Shown here one piece after another: positions 22,924 through 32,931 of a stretch of DNA of 64,000 bases. The stretch comes from Sphingomonas sp. ID1715 (lineage in GTDB: Bacteria > Pseudomonadota > Alphaproteobacteria > Sphingomonadales > Sphingomonadaceae). The translations under genes and the position numbers were made by a program. Where the stretch lies: NCBI RefSeq assembly GCF_013044515.1, contig NZ_JABEPR010000002.1, forward strand, positions 620,001-684,000, in the 5' to 3' direction. The notes beneath the pieces are model-generated. The model did not search any database, was not told the origin of the DNA, and saw only the letters and a program-made list of their open reading frames with translations. The number at the start of each line of letters is the position of its first letter. Position 1 is the first letter of the stretch.

Positions 22924-23406
22924 GTGTTCGCACGACTGACGATCCTGGCTGCCCTTGTTCTCCTGGCCGCGTGCGACAAGGGCGAACCCACCCGTGTTAC
23001 GATCAATGCGGGCTCGAACGGCACCGCGCCGGCCAACAAGGGCACTGTCCAGGTCGGCGGCGACGGCTTCAAGGCCGACATCGAGATACCGGGGCTCGCG
23101 TCACTTGGCGGGCGGATGAAGATGGACGGCGTGCGCCTCTATCCCGACGCGAAGGTGACCAACATCAACATCGACGGCGACAAGGGCGACAAGGGTCGCG
23201 TCGCGGTCAGCTTCACCGCGCCCGCCGACCGGGCCAGGGTGGCCGCCTGGTATGTCGAGCAGATGCGCGACGCCGAGTTCAAGGCGCGGGAGACGCCGAC
23301 GGGGTTCGCCGGCGAAACCAAGGACGGCAACTGGTTCACGCTCGACCTGAAAGAGGCGGGAGCGCAAACGCTGGGCGAGTTCAAGCTCGGCGAGGCACAG
23401 CGCTGA
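22924..23406 (+). CDS. hypothetical lipoprotein
   Basis: This 160-residue protein has a lipoprotein signal (MFARLTILAALVLLAAC, Cys17) and a mature part containing GTVQVGGDGFKADIEIPGL and a second half resembling a small alpha/beta fold (RVAAWYVEQMRDAEFKA, GNWFTLDLKEAG). The GTG start follows GGAGG by five bases. The last 26 bases overlap the convergent rarD gene. No family is recognised with confidence. It shares an upstream palindrome with the DUF2807 gene, suggesting the two belong to one envelope regulon. Confidence 0.78.
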   Translation: MFARLTILAALVLLAACDKGEPTRVTINAGSNGTAPANKGTVQVGGDGFKADIEIPGLASLGGRMKMDGVRLYPDAKVTNINIDGDKGDKGRVAVSFTAPADRARVAAWYVEQMRDAEFKARETPTGFAGETKDGNWFTLDLKEAGAQTLGEFKLGEAQR

Positions 23407-24289
23407 CCGGGCGCGCGGCGCGGCGCAGGCCGTCCAACGCATAGACCGCCAGTCCCGCCCAGATAAACGAGAAGCAGATCAGGTGCGCGGTGGTGAGCGG
23501 CTCGCCGAACGCCAGCACGGCAAGCAGGAACTGGATGGTGGGCGCGATATATTGGAGCAGGCCCATAGTCGAATAAGGCAGCCGCCGCGCGCCCGCTGCG
23601 AACAGCAACAGCGGCGTCGCGGTGACGAGGCCGCCAAGGGCGAGCAGCAGCGACACGTCCCGGCCGGTGCCGAAACTCAGTTCGCCCGTGCTCGACAGCC
23701 AGACCAGATAGGCTGCGGAGAGCGGGGCGAGCAGTACCGTTTCGATCGTCAACCCTTCGAGGCTATCCACGGGCGCGACCTTGCGGATCAGCCCGTAGGT
23801 CGCAAAGCTGAGGGCGAGGACGAGGCTGATCCAGAGACCCGACGCCGCGCCCGCCGCCAGCACCGCGACGCCGGTCGCAGCGAGCGCCACGGCGACGCCT
23901 TGGGCTCGCGTCAGCCGCTCCTTCAGCAGCACGACGCCCATCACGACATTGACCAATGGGTTGAGGAAATAGCCGAGGCTGGTCTCCAGCACATGCCGTG
24001 CCCCGATCGCCCAGATATAAACCAGCCAATTGATGCCGATCAGCACCGCGGACGCAGCCAGCAGCTTCAGCGCCCGTGGATTGCGGAGCGCGGCCAATAG
24101 CTGCGGCCCGCGCCGGGAGACGGCGATCAGTCCAGCGAGCAGCACCACCGACCAGAGAATGCGCTGCGCCACCACTTCGGTCGGCAGCACGTCGCCGAGC
24201 AGCTTGAAATAGACCGGCAGAAAGCCCCAGAGCAGATAGGCGGAGAGGCCGAACGCGACCCCTTTCTTTGCCTCGGCAGCCGAACTCAA
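23381..24289 (-). CDS. rarD: EamA family transporter RarD
   Basis: This 302-residue inner-membrane drug/metabolite transporter has ten predicted helices in two EamA repeats. RarD-specific stretches include GVAFGLSAYLLWGFLPVYFK, EVVAQRILWSVVLL, NWLVYIWAIGARHVLETSLG and YFLNPLVNVVMGVVLLKERL. The substrate of RarD in E. coli is linked to chloramphenicol but is not settled. Its ATG overlaps the stop of the upstream small membrane protein gene (ATGA), so the two are translationally coupled. Confidence 0.94.
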   Translation of the reverse strand: MSSAAEAKKGVAFGLSAYLLWGFLPVYFKLLGDVLPTEVVAQRILWSVVLLAGLIAVSRRGPQLLAALRNPRALKLLAASAVLIGINWLVYIWAIGARHVLETSLGYFLNPLVNVVMGVVLLKERLTRAQGVAVALAATGVAVLAAGAASGLWISLVLALSFATYGLIRKVAPVDSLEGLTIETVLLAPLSAAYLVWLSSTGELSFGTGRDVSLLLALGGLVTATPLLLFAAGARRLPYSTMGLLQYIAPTIQFLLAVLAFGEPLTTAHLICFSFIWAGLAVYALDGLRRAARPVSAVPRRA

Positions 24290-24507
24290 AGGATGCCGCC
24301 GCCAAGCATCAGGCGGACGCTCGCCACCGCGATCACGAGCAGATTCAGATTGCGCCCCGACGTCCGGCTCGACAGCACGCCGAGCGCCAGGCCCAGGATC
24401 GCCCAGGGCAGCACCAGCCAGTTGAGCGCGCCGATGAGGGGAATGAAGGCCACCAGCGCCCAGAGCAGCGCGCCCAGGCCGATCACGATCGAAGCGATGT
24501 TCAGCAT
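24286..24507 (-). CDS. small two-helix membrane protein (73 aa)
   Basis: This frame begins MLNIASIVIGLGALLWALVA and holds three short hydrophobic stretches, with SSRTSGRNLN as the polar turn before the last one, ending RLMLGGGIL. It overlaps the rarD start by four bases and so forms an operon with it. The family is not recognised. Similar small hydrophobic proteins with an N-terminal aromatic helix pair are common and uncharacterised. Confidence 0.72.
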   Translation of the reverse strand: MLNIASIVIGLGALLWALVAFIPLIGALNWLVLPWAILGLALGVLSSRTSGRNLNLLVIAVASVRLMLGGGIL

Positions 24508-24548
24508 GGGGCGCGATATGGGCGCGGTGTGTTAAGCGCGCAAGTCAG

Positions 24549-25697
24549 TTAGAGCTTGCGGCCGATCAGTTCCTTCATGATCTCGTTCGTCCCGCCATAG
24601 ATGCGGCTGACGCGTGCACCCCGCCACATGCGGGCGATCGGATATTCGTTCATATAGCCGGCGCCGCCGTGCAGCTGCAGGCATTTGTCCATCACTTCCC
24701 ATTGCAGCTCGGTGTGCCAGAGCTTGGCGGCCGCGCCTTCTTCCGGCGTCAGTTCGCGGCGGAGATGGCGGGCGAGCGCCCAGTCGAGATGCGCCCAGCC
24801 GACCTGCAGCTTGGATTTGAGATCGGCGAGGGTGAAGCGGGTGTTCTGGAAATCGAACACCGGCTTTCCGAACGCCTTGCGGTCCTTCACGAAGGCCACG
24901 GTGTCGTCGAAGGCACGCTGGGCCGAGGCCTGCGTGCCGACGGCGATCGAGAGCCGCTCCTGCGGCAGTTCGGACATCAAATAGATGAACCCCTTGCCCT
25001 CTTCGCCCAGGCAGTTGGTCATCGGCACGCGCACGTCTTCGAAGAACAGCTCGGACGTGTCGGCGGCGTCCTGGCCGATCTTGTCGAGATTCCGGCCCCG
25101 CTTGAAGCCTTCGCGATTGGCTTCGACCAGGATGATCGACACCCCCTTCCACGCGGGCTGCACTTCGGTGTCGGTTTTCGCGCAGACCAGGATCAGGTCG
25201 GCATTCTGGCCGTTGGTGATGTAGGTCTTGGACCCGTTGATGACGTAGTGATTGCCGTCCTTGCGGGCGGTCGTGCGGATGCCCTGCAGGTCGGAGCCGG
25301 TGCCGGGCTCGGTCATCGCGATGGCGGTGACGACTTCGCCCGAGACCATCTTGGGCAGCCATTCGCGCTTCTGCTCTTCCGAGCCGTAGGAGACCAGATA
25401 GTTGACGACGATGTCGGACTGGAGGCTGAAGCCGAGCGGCGTGCCGGCATAGCTTACTTCTTCGTCGATGACGGCATTGTAGCCGAAGTCGAGGCCGAGG
25501 CCGCCATATTCCTCGGGCACGGTCGGGCACAGCATCCCGATCTCGCCGCCCTTCTGCCAGATATCCTTGTCGACGATGCCATTCGCTTCCCACCGCTCGA
25601 CATGCGGCACCGCTTCCTTCTGCAGCCAGGAACGGACGGTCTGGCGAAAGGCCTCGTGATCGGGCGTGTAGACGGTACGGGCGTGACTATCGAGCAT
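24549..25697 (-). CDS. acyl-CoA dehydrogenase
   Basis: This 382-residue FAD flavoenzyme oxidises acyl-CoA to trans-2-enoyl-CoA and passes electrons to ETF. Signatures are AIAMTEPGTGSDLQGIRTTA (FAD/substrate loop), the middle beta-domain, and the C-terminal LQLHGGAGYMNEYPIARMWR followed by RVSRIYGGTNEIMKELIGR. The catalytic base is expected in the latter region (the E in GTNEI). The start at ATG 25697 is preceded by AGGAGAGG and gives the standard length; the longer frame to 25766 lacks a ribosome-binding site. Chain-length specificity cannot be read. Confidence 0.93.
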   Translation of the reverse strand: MLDSHARTVYTPDHEAFRQTVRSWLQKEAVPHVERWEANGIVDKDIWQKGGEIGMLCPTVPEEYGGLGLDFGYNAVIDEEVSYAGTPLGFSLQSDIVVNYLVSYGSEEQKREWLPKMVSGEVVTAIAMTEPGTGSDLQGIRTTARKDGNHYVINGSKTYITNGQNADLILVCAKTDTEVQPAWKGVSIILVEANREGFKRGRNLDKIGQDAADTSELFFEDVRVPMTNCLGEEGKGFIYLMSELPQERLSIAVGTQASAQRAFDDTVAFVKDRKAFGKPVFDFQNTRFTLADLKSKLQVGWAHLDWALARHLRRELTPEEGAAAKLWHTELQWEVMDKCLQLHGGAGYMNEYPIARMWRGARVSRIYGGTNEIMKELIGRKL

Positions 25698-25841
25698 GCG
25701 GAACTGGCCTCTCCTGTTTGCCGCAGAAGAGGCGAGCTTTACGTTTCCGTCAAGGGGAAGGGACATCTGGCGCGATCGAGGGTTTCTGCTGCAAAAGGCA
25801 GTTGCTAAGGCGGTCGGAGCGCCATTGCCGGAGGTTCGGGA

Positions 25842-28800
25842 TTGGACGGTTCGCCAAGGTTTGGGGATGAGATGGCGTTTCTGTCGCGGGGTGGCACGCT
25901 GGGCGCCCTGATGCGTGATCGCGACTGGCAGGACTCGCCCCTGGGCGCACCCGCCGACTGGCCGCAGAGCCTGAAGACCACGGTCGGCTTTCTCCTACCC
26001 GCGCAAGCCCAGATCGTGCTGTTCTGGGGCCCCGACTATGTCGCGCTCTACAACGACGCCTATGCGCCGACGATCGGCGACAAGCACCCGCGTGCCCTCG
26101 GGCGCCCGGCGCAGGAGAATTGGGCCGAACTGTGGGACGATCTCGAGCCGCTGCTGCGGTCGGTGCGCGAGACCGGCGAAACCGTCCACGCCAAGGACCG
26201 GCCCTTTTATCTCGAGCGGCACGGCTATGGAGAGACGGCTTATTTTGACATCTCCTACTCGGCCGTGCCGGACGAGAGTGGCGGCATCGGCGGCGTGCTT
26301 TGCATCGTCGCGGAAACGACCGAACGGGTAGAGGCGCTCGCCGCCCGCACGTCTCAACTGGACACGCTCGCGACGATGTTCGAGCAGGCGCCGAGCTTCA
26401 TCGCGATGCTCTCCGGGCCGGAGCATCGTTATGTGCTGGCGAACAAGGCCTATAAGCGGCTGGTCGGCGGCCGAGAGGTGGTCGGTCGTACGGTCGCGGA
26501 GGCCGTTCCGGAAGCAATCAACCAGGGTTATGGCGAGGTGCTCGACCGAGTGTTCCGCACCGGCGAACGCTTCCACACGGAAAATGCGCGCTTCATGATG
26601 CAGCCGGACCCGACCGCGGTCGGGTCCGAAGTCGTGCTCGATTTCCTGTTCGAACCGGTTCGGGATGCAAGAGGCCAAGTCACCGGCATTTTCGTTCAGG
26701 GCGTCGATCTAAGCGACGCACGGCGCGAAGCGACGGCGCGGGAGCAGGCCGAGGCCGATTTGCGAGCGAGCCGGGAAGAGCTGCAACTGCTTACCGACTC
26801 GCTGCCCGTGCTGGTCAGTTATCTGGAAGGGCCAGATGCCGGGGAACTTCGCTACCGCTTCGTCAACCGGGTGTACGAGGACTGGTTTCCTGGCGGCCGG
26901 AGCGGCATCGAAGGGCGGCGCGTCCGTGAGGTACTCGGCGACGAGGCGTTTCAGAACGTCCTGCCCTATGCGCAACGCGCGCTGGCCGGCGAGACGGTCG
27001 TGTTCGAGCATTTCATGCCCTATCGCGACGCCCGGCACCGCCACATCCGCGTCCACTATATTCCCCGCACCGAAGCGGGTGATCGGGTCATCGGCATCTA
27101 CGCGTTCATCGAAGACGTTACCGAACAGCGCGCGGCGGAAGCGGCCCTGCGCCAAAGCGGAGAGCAATTGCGACTCGCGACCGAGGCTGCGGAAATCGGA
27201 CTGTGGGATGTCGATCCCGTCCAGGACACCCTGTACTGGCCGCCGCGCGTCAAGCGGATGTTCGGCATACAGGACGACCGGCCGGTGTCGATGACCGGCG
27301 ATTTCTATCCGGCCCTGCACCCCGAAGATGCGGAGCAGGTGACCAGCGCGTTCGCGGCTGCGATGGATCCGCAATTGCGCGCGCTCTATGATGTCGAATA
27401 TCGCGCGATCGGCCGGGACGACGGCGTGGTGCGCTGGGTGGCAGCAAAAGGCCGCGGCGTGTTCGATGAGAGCGGACGCTGCATCCGCGTTGTCGGCACT
27501 GCCATCGATATCACCCGCCGCAAGGCCGACGAGGAACGGCTGCGCGAACTGAACGAGACGCTGGAAAGGCGGGTCGCCGAGGCGGTCGCGGAGCGCAAGC
27601 TGCTGCTCGACATCATCGACGGTGCCGATGTGTTCGTGCAGGTTGCCGACCGCGACCTTACCTGGCGCGCGATCAACCGGGCCGCCGCGGAGGAATTCGC
27701 CCGCATTTTCGGCACGCGCAAGCCGCAAGCCGGCGACAACATGCTGGCCCTGCTGCGCGACCGACCGGAGCACCAGGAGGCGGTGCGCAGCGTCTGGTCG
27801 CGCGCGCTCGACGGCGAAGATTTCGTGCAGATCGACGCGTTCGGCGATCCGGCACTGGATCGTCGGCACTACGAGATGCGCTTCCGCTCGCTCCGCGACC
27901 CCAACGGTGACGTGACCGGCGCCTACCAATTCGTCTCGGATGTGACCGATCGGATCAGCGAACAAGAGCGGCTCGCAGCAGCGGAAGAGGCGCTGGCGCA
28001 AGCGCAGAAGATGCAGGCGGTGGGGCAATTGGCCGGTGGCATCGCCCACGACTTCAATAATCTGCTCGGGGCCATTGTCGGCTCGCTCGATCTGGTGCTG
28101 CGCCGCGACGGCTTCGACGAGCGCACCACCCGCTCCCTCAACAACGCGCTGACGGCCGCGCGGCGCGGATCGAAGCTGACCGCGCAGCTGCTCGCCTTCG
28201 CCCGCGCACAGCGTATCGAACTCAAGCCCGTGTCCGTCTCCGAGCTGCTGGAGCGGATGCAGGACCTTCTGGTCCGAACGCTGGGTCCGACGACCGTGCT
28301 GAGACTGGATATGGACGCACCGCGCGTGACCGTCCTTTCCGACGAAACACAGCTAGAAATGGCCGTTCTCAACCTTGCGATCAACGCCCGTGACGCCATG
28401 CCGGAAGGCGGAGAACTCGTCATCCGCAAGGCCGTTCGGCGAATGGATGCGGATGCGGAGCTGGCACCGGGCGACTATGTCGAACTGAGCGTGATCGATA
28501 CGGGCACCGGCATGCCGGAGAGCGTAGCGGACCGCGCGTTCGATCCGTTCTTCACCACCAAGCCGGTCGGGCAAGGCACCGGCCTCGGCCTCTCGCAAGT
28601 CTATGGCTTCGCGCACCAGGCCGGGGGCACCGCGCGCATCCGCAGCCGGCCGGGACAAGGCACGACGGTCAGCATCTATCTGCCGATCGCCAGGCAAGCC
28701 TTTATCGCCGAGGACGAGACGGGAGCGGCCGATCCGGGCGAGACCGGGCGCCGCGCCACGATCCTGGTCGTCGATGACGACCCCGAGCTCCGCCAGTTCC

Positions 28801-29120
28801 TGATCGATGGGCTGCACGAACTGGGGCACCACGTGATCGCCGCGGAAAGCGGCGCCGCGGGTCTCGCCCAACTCCAGCACAGCCGGCCCGACCTGATGCT
28901 GGTCGATTACGCGATGCCGGGGATGAACGGCGTCGAATTCGCCGAAGCGGCGCGCCGGCAGCTGCCCGATGTGCCCATCCTCTTCGCCAGCGGCTATTCC
29001 GACGCCGCCGCCATTGAACGCTTCGCCGGCGGCACGACGACGGTGCTGCGCAAGCCCTTCGGACTCAACGAACTGGCCCAGGCCGTGGCCAGCCGGCTGG
29101 ACGATGAGCGTCCGGCCTGA
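25842..29120 (+). CDS. multi-PAS hybrid histidine kinase
   Basis: This 1092-residue cytoplasmic sensor (no membrane helix) has a leading PAS-like domain (LGAPADWPQSLKTTVGFLLP), then three or four further PAS domains to about residue 700, with coiled-coil linkers such as ADEERLRELNETLERRVAEA. The dimerisation box VGQLAGGIAHDFNNLLGAIV holds the phospho-acceptor His. The ATPase domain is intact (NLAINARDAMPEGGELVI, DTGTGMPESV, GQGTGLGLSQVYGF), and a C-terminal receiver has ILVVDDDPELRQFL and MLVDYAMPGMNG. It starts with TTG 25842 behind GGAGG. It overlaps the SMP-30 gene. The signal and output partner are unknown. Confidence 0.92.
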   Translation: MDGSPRFGDEMAFLSRGGTLGALMRDRDWQDSPLGAPADWPQSLKTTVGFLLPAQAQIVLFWGPDYVALYNDAYAPTIGDKHPRALGRPAQENWAELWDDLEPLLRSVRETGETVHAKDRPFYLERHGYGETAYFDISYSAVPDESGGIGGVLCIVAETTERVEALAARTSQLDTLATMFEQAPSFIAMLSGPEHRYVLANKAYKRLVGGREVVGRTVAEAVPEAINQGYGEVLDRVFRTGERFHTENARFMMQPDPTAVGSEVVLDFLFEPVRDARGQVTGIFVQGVDLSDARREATAREQAEADLRASREELQLLTDSLPVLVSYLEGPDAGELRYRFVNRVYEDWFPGGRSGIEGRRVREVLGDEAFQNVLPYAQRALAGETVVFEHFMPYRDARHRHIRVHYIPRTEAGDRVIGIYAFIEDVTEQRAAEAALRQSGEQLRLATEAAEIGLWDVDPVQDTLYWPPRVKRMFGIQDDRPVSMTGDFYPALHPEDAEQVTSAFAAAMDPQLRALYDVEYRAIGRDDGVVRWVAAKGRGVFDESGRCIRVVGTAIDITRRKADEERLRELNETLERRVAEAVAERKLLLDIIDGADVFVQVADRDLTWRAINRAAAEEFARIFGTRKPQAGDNMLALLRDRPEHQEAVRSVWSRALDGEDFVQIDAFGDPALDRRHYEMRFRSLRDPNGDVTGAYQFVSDVTDRISEQERLAAAEEALAQAQKMQAVGQLAGGIAHDFNNLLGAIVGSLDLVLRRDGFDERTTRSLNNALTAARRGSKLTAQLLAFARAQRIELKPVSVSELLERMQDLLVRTLGPTTVLRLDMDAPRVTVLSDETQLEMAVLNLAINARDAMPEGGELVIRKAVRRMDADAELAPGDYVELSVIDTGTGMPESVADRAFDPFFTTKPVGQGTGLGLSQVYGFAHQAGGTARIRSRPGQGTTVSIYLPIARQAFIAEDETGAADPGETGRRATILVVDDDPELRQFLIDGLHELGHHVIAAESGAAGLAQLQHSRPDLMLVDYAMPGMNGVEFAEAARRQLPDVPILFASGYSDAAAIERFAGGTTTVLRKPFGLNELAQAVASRLDDERPA

Positions 29121-29952
29121 ACTGATTCTGGACGCGCGCGCGGCGCTGGGCGAAGGACCCCGCTGGCATGGCGCGGAGCGGCGGCTCTACTGGGTGGATA
29201 TCGCCCGGTGCGAGCTTCATCGGTTCGACCCGGCGACAGGCGCGGACGAGAAGCGCGTGTTCGATCATCCGGTCGGCTGCTTCGCCTTTGGCCGGGCGGG
29301 CGGGCTGCTGCTGGGAATGAAAGATGGTTGCGCGACGCTGACCAGCTGGGACGCCGATCCGCAGCCGTTCGGCGAACAGGTGCTCGCGAACAAGCCCGAC
29401 TACCGTTTCAACGACGGACGCACCGACCCATGGGGCCGATTCTGGGTCGGAAGCGTCGATACGACCAAGCAGACGGGCGAGGCTGCGCTCTACCGGCTCG
29501 ATCCGGACGGACGCGTGACCTGGATCGAGGGCGAGATGCTGACCTGCAATGGCGCCGCCTTTTCCGCCGATGGCAGCCGCTTCACCCATGCGAACACGCC
29601 CAGCCACGCGCTACGCATCTACGACGTGGTCGATCGCAAGCTGACCAATCGCCGCACCTTTCACCAATGGCCGATCGGCGAGGGGCGGCCGGACGGTGGC
29701 TCGTTCGATGAAGCGGGCTGCTATTGGAGCGCCCTGTTCGACGGCGGCCGGGTGGCGCGGCTCTCTCCAGAGGGAGACGTGGCCGAGGAGGTGAGACTAC
29801 CAGTCAGCCGGCCGACGATGATCGTCTTCGGCGATGACGACCGGCGCACGGCCTATGTGACCAGCGCGCGGGTCGCCGGCGAACCGCACTCCGGCGGTAT
29901 CTTCAGTTTTCGAGTGGACGTTCCCGGCGTGCCAGAGTGGCCGTTCGGCTGA
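29104..29952 (+). CDS. SMP-30/gluconolactonase/LRE family protein
   Basis: This 282-residue six-bladed beta-propeller hydrolase acts on sugar lactones in well-studied relatives. Metal-site motifs are LGEGPRWHGAERRLYWVDI (first Glu ligand), then YRFNDGRTDPWGRFWVGSVD with the Asn ligand, LTCNGAAFSADGSRF and RPDGGSFDEAGCYWSALFDG with the Asp ligand. The ATG at 29104 lies 17 bases inside the end of the hybrid kinase gene, so the two are cotranscribed. Its 3' end overlaps the convergent hypothetical gene by 50 bases. Confidence 0.9.
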   Translation: MSVRPELILDARAALGEGPRWHGAERRLYWVDIARCELHRFDPATGADEKRVFDHPVGCFAFGRAGGLLLGMKDGCATLTSWDADPQPFGEQVLANKPDYRFNDGRTDPWGRFWVGSVDTTKQTGEAALYRLDPDGRVTWIEGEMLTCNGAAFSADGSRFTHANTPSHALRIYDVVDRKLTNRRTFHQWPIGEGRPDGGSFDEAGCYWSALFDGGRVARLSPEGDVAEEVRLPVSRPTMIVFGDDDRRTAYVTSARVAGEPHSGGIFSFRVDVPGVPEWPFG

Positions 29953-30385
29953 TCATCAGCCACTTCAGGTCGCCAGTGGTGGCAAAAGCGGCGTCGCAGG
30001 CCTGCGCCATCGTGTCCAGGCACTTGTGGAGGACGCGGCCGGAGAACATCCATTCCAGCGTCGCCAGCCCGCGCTCAACCAGGTCGTCGCGGTGCAGGAT
30101 GCGGCCGGCGCGCATCAGCGCTTCGGGCAGGCGGCAGGCATCCTCCTCGAACATGATCTCGAACCAGGCCCAGTCCGGCCGGCGATCGGGATCGAGCAGC
30201 GTCGCCAGCTCTTCCCCGCCGCGCTCCAGCAAGGCCCGGGCACTTTTCAGATCGCGATTCGCCTGGAGCTTTTCGGCGGCCGCGAGCATCACCTTCACCA
30301 GGTCCCGGGGCGCAGCCGGTCGCGGCTTTGGCGCGGCCTGGCGAGGCAGAAAGGCGGTCGTCTCGGCGCTGGCTTCCCTGAACAT
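29903..30385 (-). CDS. hypothetical protein with (alpha/alpha)-toroid-like motif
   Basis: This 160-residue protein has a basic, proline-rich N-terminus (residues 1-35) and a helical remainder. The stretch AWFEIMFEEDACRLPEALMR, followed by AGRILHRDDLVERGLATLEW, resembles the W-FED...ARLPEALL..AG...LVERGL..L.W pattern that I associate with C-terminal helical toroid parts of glycosyltransferase-linked proteins. The similarity is from memory and partial. The frame has an ordinary amino-acid balance and a plausible start, but it overlaps the convergent SMP-30 gene by 50 bases. Confidence 0.6.
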   Translation of the reverse strand: MFREASAETTAFLPRQAAPKPRPAAPRDLVKVMLAAAEKLQANRDLKSARALLERGGEELATLLDPDRRPDWAWFEIMFEEDACRLPEALMRAGRILHRDDLVERGLATLEWMFSGRVLHKCLDTMAQACDAAFATTGDLKWLMISRTATLARRERPLEN

Positions 30386-30453
30386 AAGCTTACAAACGCA
30401 GCGACATGCGCCTTGGTTGCACGCGGAGTTCGCAGGTGCAGCATCGCAGAGCC

Positions 30454-31793
<1,340 letters not shown>

Positions 31794-31816
31794 TGGCCCG
31801 CATCACTTTCATCATC

Positions 31817-31890
31817 CCCGCGAAAGCGGGAACCCAGCTTCTTCCTTATGTCCCGGCACCCTTCACCTTCTGGGTTCCCGCTTTCGCGGG
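31817..31890. repeat. palindromic repeat A between E1alpha and E1beta genes
   Basis: CCCGCGAAAGCGGGAACCCAG (31817-31837) recurs as its exact complement at 31870-31890, a perfect 21-bp inverted repeat with a 32-nt loop. It resembles dispersed REP-like elements of sphingomonads. Within the operon it may act as an mRNA-stabilising or attenuating hairpin. Confidence 0.85.
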
Positions 31891-31914
31891 AATGACGAAC
31901 GGAGGAAATCGCTG

Positions 31915-32928
31915 ATGGCCCGGATGAACATGATCCAGGCGATCAACTCGGCGCTCGATGTGCTGATGGATCGCGATCCGAACATCGTCGTGATGGGCGA
32001 GGACGTCGGCTATTTCGGCGGCGTGTTCCGCGCGACGGCGGGGTTGCAGTCGAAATATGGCAAGACGCGCGTGTTCGACACGCCGATCAGCGAGCTCGGC
32101 ATCATCGGCGTGGCCGTCGGCATGGGCGCCTATGGCCTGAGGCCGGTGCCGGAGATCCAGTTCGCCGATTACATCTACCCGGCGCTGGACCAGCTCGTCT
32201 CCGAAGCGGCGCGGCTGCGTTACCGCTCGGCGGGCGATTTCACCGCGCCGATCACGGTGCGCTCGCCCTTTGGCGGCGGCATCTTCGGCGGGCAGACGCA
32301 CAGCCAGTCGCCCGAGGGCATCTTCACCCATGTCTCCGGCCTGAAGACGGTCATTCCCTCGACACCTTACGATGCCAAGGGCCTGCTGATCGCGGCGATC
32401 GAAGACAATGATCCCGTCATCTTCTTCGAACCGAAGCGCATCTATAACGGTCCCTTTTCCGGCCATTACGACCGCCCGGCGCAGAATTGGTCGCAACACC
32501 CCGCAGGCGAAGTGCCCGACGGCTATTACCGCATCGATCTCGGCAAGGCGCAGGTGGTGCGGCCCGGCGAGGCGCTGACGGTGCTCGCTTATGGCACGAT
32601 GGTGCATGTCTGCGCTGGGGTGATTGAGGAACAGGGAATCGACGCCGAGCTGATCGACCTGCGCACGCTCTTGCCGCTCGACATCGAAACGATCGAAGCG
32701 TCTGTGAAGAAGACCGGGCGCTGCATGATCGTGCACGAGGCGACCCGCACCTCGGGCTTCGGCGCGGAGCTGTCGGCGCTGGTGCAAGAACGCTGCTTCT
32801 ATCACCTCGAAGCACCGATCGAGCGGGTCACCGGCTATGACACGCCGTATCCGCACAGCCTCGAATGGGCCTATTTTCCCGGGCCCGTCCGCATCGGCGA
32901 GGCGCTCAAAAAGATCATGAAGGACTAA
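31915..32928 (+). CDS. bkdB: branched-chain 2-oxoacid dehydrogenase E1 beta
   Basis: This 337-residue partner of E1alpha forms the alpha2beta2 thiamine-dependent decarboxylase. Typical transketolase-like elements are MIQAINSALDVLMDRDPNIV, VMGEDVGYFGGVFRATAGLQ, FDTPISELGIIGVAVGMGAY, and the C-terminal domain with LIDLRTLLPLDIETIEASVK and FPGPVRIGEALKKIM. Length matches the family. GGAGG stands just before the ATG, after the inverted repeat in the intergenic gap. The E2 gene follows three bases after the stop. Confidence 0.95.
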   Translation: MARMNMIQAINSALDVLMDRDPNIVVMGEDVGYFGGVFRATAGLQSKYGKTRVFDTPISELGIIGVAVGMGAYGLRPVPEIQFADYIYPALDQLVSEAARLRYRSAGDFTAPITVRSPFGGGIFGGQTHSQSPEGIFTHVSGLKTVIPSTPYDAKGLLIAAIEDNDPVIFFEPKRIYNGPFSGHYDRPAQNWSQHPAGEVPDGYYRIDLGKAQVVRPGEALTVLAYGTMVHVCAGVIEEQGIDAELIDLRTLLPLDIETIEASVKKTGRCMIVHEATRTSGFGAELSALVQERCFYHLEAPIERVTGYDTPYPHSLEWAYFPGPVRIGEALKKIMKD

Positions 32929-32931
32929 GCG

